Part shown: positions 60,321-64,000 of the stretch, piece by piece | How the letters are laid out: each line of letters opens with the position of its first letter | Numbering within the stretch: the stretch's first letter is position 1 | Source: Bog-756 sp963701325 | GTDB lineage: Bacteria > Actinomycetota > Acidimicrobiia > Acidimicrobiales > RAAP-2 | Direction: 5' to 3' | Assembly: GCA_963701325.1 (NCBI GenBank) | Contig: OY969604.1 | Span: 1,240,001-1,304,000 of the forward strand | DNA: 64,000 bases | Position numbers and translations under genes: made by a program | Notes under the pieces: generated by a model | Databases searched by the model: none | The model's input: only the letters and a program-made list of their open reading frames with translations | Told to the model about the DNA's origin: nothing

Positions 60321-61565
60321 ATGAACACCCCGGTAGCGACACCGAGTTCCGTCGATCCACTCGACCTCGTCGATCCCACCCGCTTCGCCCAGAACGGGTA
60401 TCCGCACGCCTCGTGGGCGACGCTGCGTGCGGAGGCCCCGGTCGCATACCTCGAGCCGTCGGGGTATGACCCGTTCTGGGCCATCACCAGGCACGCCGAC
60501 ATCGTCGAGATCGCGGGCCAGCCGGAACGGTTCTCGAACGCGCAGGGCCTCATCCTCGGGCGCCCGGGAGCACCGGCCCAGCCGTCGGAGATGGTGGTCA
60601 TGCTCGACCCTCCGCGCCACGGGCCGCTCCGCCGGGTGGCGATGCCCCGGTTCACCCCTCGGGCCATCAGATCACGTCACGACGAGATCGACCGGATCGC
60701 TGTCGAGGTCCTCGACGAGCTGGCCTCCTCCAACGACGCGGGCGAGTTCGACTTCGTGGAGCGGGTCGCCGCGCCGCTGCCGATCGGCGTGATCTCCTGG
60801 ATCCTCGGCGTGCCGCGTGACGACTGGAAGCTGCTGTTCCGCTGGACCAACGAGGTCATCGGCAAGGACGACCCGGAGTTCCGGCAGCCGGGCGAGACCC
60901 CGGGCCAGACGATCCGGAGAGCACGCGGGGAGTTGCACGGCTATCTGAGTGCGCTCATCGAACGACGCCGACGCGATCCCGGAGACGACATCGTGAGCCA
61001 GCTCATCGCTGCGGAGATCGACGGGGAGCCGCTCACCGAGGAGCAGCTGCTCAATTACTGCGAGCTCATCGTCGAGGCTGGCAACGAGACCACTCGCAAC
61101 GCGATCAGCGGCGGTCTCCTCGCCTTCTCCGAGCACCCGGACCAGTGGGAGCGCCTCTGCAGCGAACCCGAGCTCCTCCCGAGCGCGGTTGAGGAGATCC
61201 TCCGTTGGGTCAGCCCGATCATCCACTTCATCCGCACGGCCACTGAGGACGGCGAAGTCCGAGGCGTGAGGATCCCGGCCGGCGACAAGGTCGCACTCTT
61301 CTTCGCGTCGGCGAACCGCGACGAGGAGGTGTTCGTAGATCCGTTCGAGTTCCGGGTGGACCGCCAGCCGAACCACCATCTCGCATTCGGCTCCGGCGCC
61401 CATTTCTGCATGGGTGCCAACCTCGCCCGTGTCGAGCTCGAGACGCTCTTCCGGCACCTCTGCGCCCGCCTTGAGTGGTTCGAACTGGCCGCGCCGCCCG
61501 AACGCCTCAATTCGGCGGTCAACGGCGGCATCAAGCACCTGTCCCTGCGTTGCGGCCTCAGGTAG
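60321..61565 (+). CDS. Cytochrome P450 (CYP125/CYP142-like)
   Basis: A 414-residue P450 with I-helix IVEAGNETTRNAISGGLLAF, ExxR helix EEILRWVSPIIHFIRTATED and heme loop FGSGAHFCMGANLARVEL with Cys363. HFCMGANLAR and the WVSPIIHFIRTA phrase are typical of CYP124/125/142-type enzymes that hydroxylate terminal methyl groups of steroid side chains, branched lipids or terpenes. The start ATG has only a weak ribosome site. It is 7 bases before an LLM enzyme and followed by an aldehyde dehydrogenase, so terminal oxidation of a side chain is a fitting role. Exact family assignment needs a database comparison. Confidence 0.93.
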   Translation: MNTPVATPSSVDPLDLVDPTRFAQNGYPHASWATLRAEAPVAYLEPSGYDPFWAITRHADIVEIAGQPERFSNAQGLILGRPGAPAQPSEMVVMLDPPRHGPLRRVAMPRFTPRAIRSRHDEIDRIAVEVLDELASSNDAGEFDFVERVAAPLPIGVISWILGVPRDDWKLLFRWTNEVIGKDDPEFRQPGETPGQTIRRARGELHGYLSALIERRRRDPGDDIVSQLIAAEIDGEPLTEEQLLNYCELIVEAGNETTRNAISGGLLAFSEHPDQWERLCSEPELLPSAVEEILRWVSPIIHFIRTATEDGEVRGVRIPAGDKVALFFASANRDEEVFVDPFEFRVDRQPNHHLAFGSGAHFCMGANLARVELETLFRHLCARLEWFELAAPPERLNSAVNGGIKHLSLRCGLR

Positions 61566-61572
61566 TCGGACG

Positions 61573-62442
61573 ATGAAGTTCGGCATCGCCTTTGCCAACA
61601 TCGGTCCGAACATCGAGCCGGATCGGGCGTGTTCGCTCGCACGCGCCGCCGAGGCCGCCGGATTCGAGTCGATCTGGACAGTGGACCACGTGGTGGTGCC
61701 CGCCGGGTACCGATCGACCTATCCCTACGACCCCTCGGGGCGTCTGCCGTCGGGAGAGGACGCCCCCTTCCCTGATCCGCTCATCTGGCTGTCCTATGTG
61801 GCAAGGGAGACGTCGACGATCCGGCTCGCCACCGGCATCCTGATCCTCCCTGAGCGCAACCCTGTCGTCTTGGCCAAGGAACTGGCCACGCTCGACTACC
61901 TCTCGTCCGGTCGGGTCATCCTCGGTGTCGGCATCGGCTGGATGCGGGAGGAGTTCGAGGCCCTCGGCATCCCGTTCGAACGCCGTGGGCAGCGGGCAGA
62001 GGAGAGCATCGCCGCCCTGCGGGCCCTCTGGAGCCAGCAGCGGGCGAGCTTCGACGGGACGACCGTGCAGTTCAGCGACGTCTACCTGAGGCCCCAGCCC
62101 CGGGCGGGGACGATCCCGATCCACATCGGGGGTCACAGCGAGATCGCCGCCCGACGGGCAGGTCGGATCGGTGAGGGCTTCTTCCCCTTCGGCGTCGACC
62201 GGAGCGAGCTCGCCCGCCTCATCGACACGATGCGCACGGCCGCCGGAGAGGCGGCGCGCGACCCGTCCTCCGTCGAGGTCACCGTCAGCAGCTACTGCGT
62301 CGTTCCCGAGGAGGCGCTCGCCGACGTGGCCGCCCTCGACCACCTCGGCGTGACCCGGGTCATCGTCCCCGCAGCCCTGTTCCAGGGCGATGACGACAGC
62401 GCACTGCTGCACTACGGTGAGCAGGTGATCGCGCGACTGTGA
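61573..62442 (+). CDS. LLM class F420-dependent oxidoreductase
   Basis: A 289-residue luciferase-like enzyme. It has KFGIAFANIGPNIEPDRACS, AAGFESIWTVDHVVVPAGYR, IRLATGILILPERNPVVLAK, SSGRVILGVGIGWMREEFEA and the C-terminal IHIGGHSEIAARRAGRIGEG, all canonical. It starts 7 bases after the P450 stop. F420 use is inferred from family. Likely role: redox step on the P450 product, for example alcohol oxidation. Confidence 0.93.
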   Translation: MKFGIAFANIGPNIEPDRACSLARAAEAAGFESIWTVDHVVVPAGYRSTYPYDPSGRLPSGEDAPFPDPLIWLSYVARETSTIRLATGILILPERNPVVLAKELATLDYLSSGRVILGVGIGWMREEFEALGIPFERRGQRAEESIAALRALWSQQRASFDGTTVQFSDVYLRPQPRAGTIPIHIGGHSEIAARRAGRIGEGFFPFGVDRSELARLIDTMRTAAGEAARDPSSVEVTVSSYCVVPEEALADVAALDHLGVTRVIVPAALFQGDDDSALLHYGEQVIARL

Positions 62443-62505
62443 AATTGAGCGCGCACGGCACAGTCCCAGACGCGGCTCTGGTGAGCTGCACGAGAGAAGG
62501 TCCCC

Positions 62506-63993
62506 ATGTCCCTCAGGAACGCCACGGCCTCACCGCTCCGGCACGCTGACCGCTTCTACATCGGCGGAGGGTGGATGGCACCGAGCTCGGATGCCACCAT
62601 CGACGTCCTCGACTCGGGCACCGAAGAGTTCTTCTTCAGCGTGGCCGAGGCCCGGGAGGAGGACATGGCCCGGGCCGTGTCCGCAGCCCGACAGGCCTTC
62701 GACGACGGTCCGTGGCCCCGGATGACACACGGTGAGCGGGCGGAGTTCCTGCGCGCGCTCGGTGCCGGGCTCGCAGCGCGTGCGGACGAGATCGGGCAGA
62801 TCTGGCCGCGCGAGTCCGGGGTGCTCCACCGGATCGCCGGCGCGGCGGCTCAGGGTGCCGCCGGCACCTTCGAGTACTACGCCGGATTGGCCGACACGTT
62901 CGAATGGGAGCAGGAGGCGAAGCCCAGTTACGGCGGGTACGGCCTGCTGGTCCGGGAGCCGGTCGGCGTGGTCGGTGCCATCATCCCGTGGAACGGCCCG
63001 CTGAGCCTCATCAGCTACAAGATCGCCCCGGCGCTGATCGCCGGCTGCACGGTCATCCTCAAGTCCTCACCGGAGGCGCCGGGCGAGGGCTACCTGGTGG
63101 CCGAGGTCGCCGAGGAGATCGGCTTGCCGCCAGGGGTCCTCAACGTGCTCACCGCGGACCGGCAGGTTTCCGAGCTCCTCGTGCGCGACCCGCGAGTCGA
63201 CAAGATCACCTTCACCGGTTCGACCGCTGCCGGCCGGCGGATCGCCGCACTGTGCGGTGAACGGATCGCCCGCTGCACCCTCGAACTCGGCGGCAAGTCC
63301 GCCGCGGTCATCCTCGACGACGCCGACCTGGGCCTTGCGGCTTCGCGGCTGGCCCAGGCCGAGTGCATGATGACCGGCCAGGTGTGCTCGTCGCTGACCC
63401 GGATCGTCGTGTCGCAGAACCGTCATGACGAGCTCACAGAGGCGCTCGTGGGAGCGTTCTCCCAGGTCAAGGTGGGGAACCAATTCGATCCGGAGTCGCA
63501 GATGGGGCCGCTCGCCGTCAGCCGCCAGCGCGACCGTGTGCTCGGGTACATCGAGAAGGGCGTGGCCGAGGGGGCGACGCTGGCCACCGGGGGCGGGCGC
63601 CCCGCCCACCTCGACAAGGGGTGGTTCGTCGAGCCGACCGTCTTCGCCAACGTCGAGAACTCCTCGACGATCGCCAGGGAAGAGATCTTCGGTCCGGTCC
63701 TGAGCGTCATCCCGGCCAAGGACGAGCGGGACGCCGTTGCCATCGCCAACGACACCATCTACGGGCTCAACGCGTCCGTCTTCACCGCCGACGTCGACCG
63801 AGCCCGCGAGGTGGCCGGCCAACTGCGCTCGGGTACCGTCGGGCACAACTCGTTCCGCACCGACTTCGGCATCGCATTCGGGGGCTTCAAGCAGTCCGGA
63901 ATCGGACGCGAAGGCGGAACCGAGGGCCTGCTCCCCTTCCTCGAGGCGAAGACCGTCATCCTGGAGGAGCGCCCCACCTCCCATCCCGGGTGA
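62506..63993 (+). CDS. Aldehyde dehydrogenase family protein
   Basis: A 495-residue NAD(P)-dependent aldehyde dehydrogenase. It has IIPWNGPLSLISYKIAPALI near residue 160, FTGSTAAGRRIA near 238, Glu in LELGGKSAAVILDD and the catalytic Cys294 in TGQVCSSLTRIV, plus FGGFKQSGIGREGG at the C-terminus. Stop TGA lies just inside the window. It probably converts the aldehyde made by the P450/LLM steps to an acid for CoA activation. It starts 63 bases after the LLM gene with AGAAGG upstream. Confidence 0.95.
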   Translation: MSLRNATASPLRHADRFYIGGGWMAPSSDATIDVLDSGTEEFFFSVAEAREEDMARAVSAARQAFDDGPWPRMTHGERAEFLRALGAGLAARADEIGQIWPRESGVLHRIAGAAAQGAAGTFEYYAGLADTFEWEQEAKPSYGGYGLLVREPVGVVGAIIPWNGPLSLISYKIAPALIAGCTVILKSSPEAPGEGYLVAEVAEEIGLPPGVLNVLTADRQVSELLVRDPRVDKITFTGSTAAGRRIAALCGERIARCTLELGGKSAAVILDDADLGLAASRLAQAECMMTGQVCSSLTRIVVSQNRHDELTEALVGAFSQVKVGNQFDPESQMGPLAVSRQRDRVLGYIEKGVAEGATLATGGGRPAHLDKGWFVEPTVFANVENSSTIAREEIFGPVLSVIPAKDERDAVAIANDTIYGLNASVFTADVDRAREVAGQLRSGTVGHNSFRTDFGIAFGGFKQSGIGREGGTEGLLPFLEAKTVILEERPTSHPG

Positions 63994-64000
63994 CGGCGGG

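Noticed and set aside
1..64000. CRISPR arrays, tRNA/rRNA genes, transposases, integrases or defence systems
   Set aside because: No direct-repeat array, cloverleaf, rRNA segment, DDE/tyrosine-recombinase motif or known defence domain was recognised in reading the window.

Overview
The window is GC-rich, gene-dense and actinobacterial in character. Many genes overlap by ATGA or GTGA, GTG starts are common, and many starts lack a Shine-Dalgarno sequence but have a TANNNT box 11-13 nt upstream, as expected for leaderless mRNAs. It also carries luciferase-like (probably F420-dependent) oxidoreductases, paired acyl-CoA dehydrogenases, a KshB-type reductase and several class I P450s. An uncultured Acidimicrobiia-like or Mycobacteriales-like genome fits. 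The assignment rests on gene content, not on a marker gene. No rRNA, tRNA, CRISPR array, transposase or phage gene was seen.

Layout. (1) 1-11.1 kb: a CoA-transferase and FMN monooxygenase pair divergent from a GntR regulator; an amidohydrolase; an SDR; a KshB-like ferredoxin reductase divergent from a second amidohydrolase; then a minus-strand cluster of a carboxymuconolactone decarboxylase-like protein, a Rieske oxygenase, a 109-aa protein and an LLM oxidoreductase. (2) 11.1-16.7 kb: a looser stretch, apparently lower in GC, with a VOC protein, two exported proteins (one a beta-propeller), an NHL propeller, a small membrane protein, hairpins and one clear terminator. (3) 16.9-33.7 kb: beta-oxidation-like operons. 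They hold a SnoaL plus acyl-CoA dehydrogenase pair; a TetR-controlled operon of acyl-CoA dehydrogenase, phosphotransferase kinase, enoyl-CoA hydratase and quinone reductase; a ligase, dehydrogenase pair and hydratase operon; and a CoA ligase/CoA-transferase operon headed by a degenerate amidohydrolase. (4) 34.1-42.1 kb: a plus-strand operon of P450, SDR, aldehyde dehydrogenase, acyl-CoA dehydrogenase pair, CoA-transferase and SDR. (5) 42.2-46.9 kb: a B12-dependent icmF preceded by a possible 16-codon upstream ORF, a cytosolic metal-receptor-like protein and a MarR regulator. (6) 46.9-49.5 kb: small genes of unknown function and a lipoprotein. (7) 48.8-64 kb: an oxidative cluster with ferredoxin, amidohydrolase, Baeyer-Villiger monooxygenase, three P450s, SDRs, TetR, VOC, D-aminoacylase-type amidohydrolase, LLM oxidoreductase and aldehyde dehydrogenase.

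Together the genes read as a catabolic region for hydrophobic, probably alicyclic or branched substrates (terpenoid- or steroid-like). P450, Rieske and Baeyer-Villiger enzymes would functionalise and open rings; SDRs and aldehyde dehydrogenases would oxidise alcohols and aldehydes to acids; ligases and CoA-transferases would make CoA thioesters; dehydrogenase pairs and hydratases would shorten them; IcmF would handle branched acyl-CoA products. The substrate itself cannot be read from the sequence.

Four genes carry single-base frameshifts (near 18617, 24470, 38009 and 42557), three of them in G/C runs, so at least some may be sequencing or assembly errors. The most interesting signals are a repeated AGAATnnnATTCT dyad at divergent promoters, the kinase and acyl-CoA dehydrogenase operon, the 109-aa Rieske-linked protein, an internally deleted amidohydrolase with an intact ribosome binding site, and the upstream ORF of icmF.
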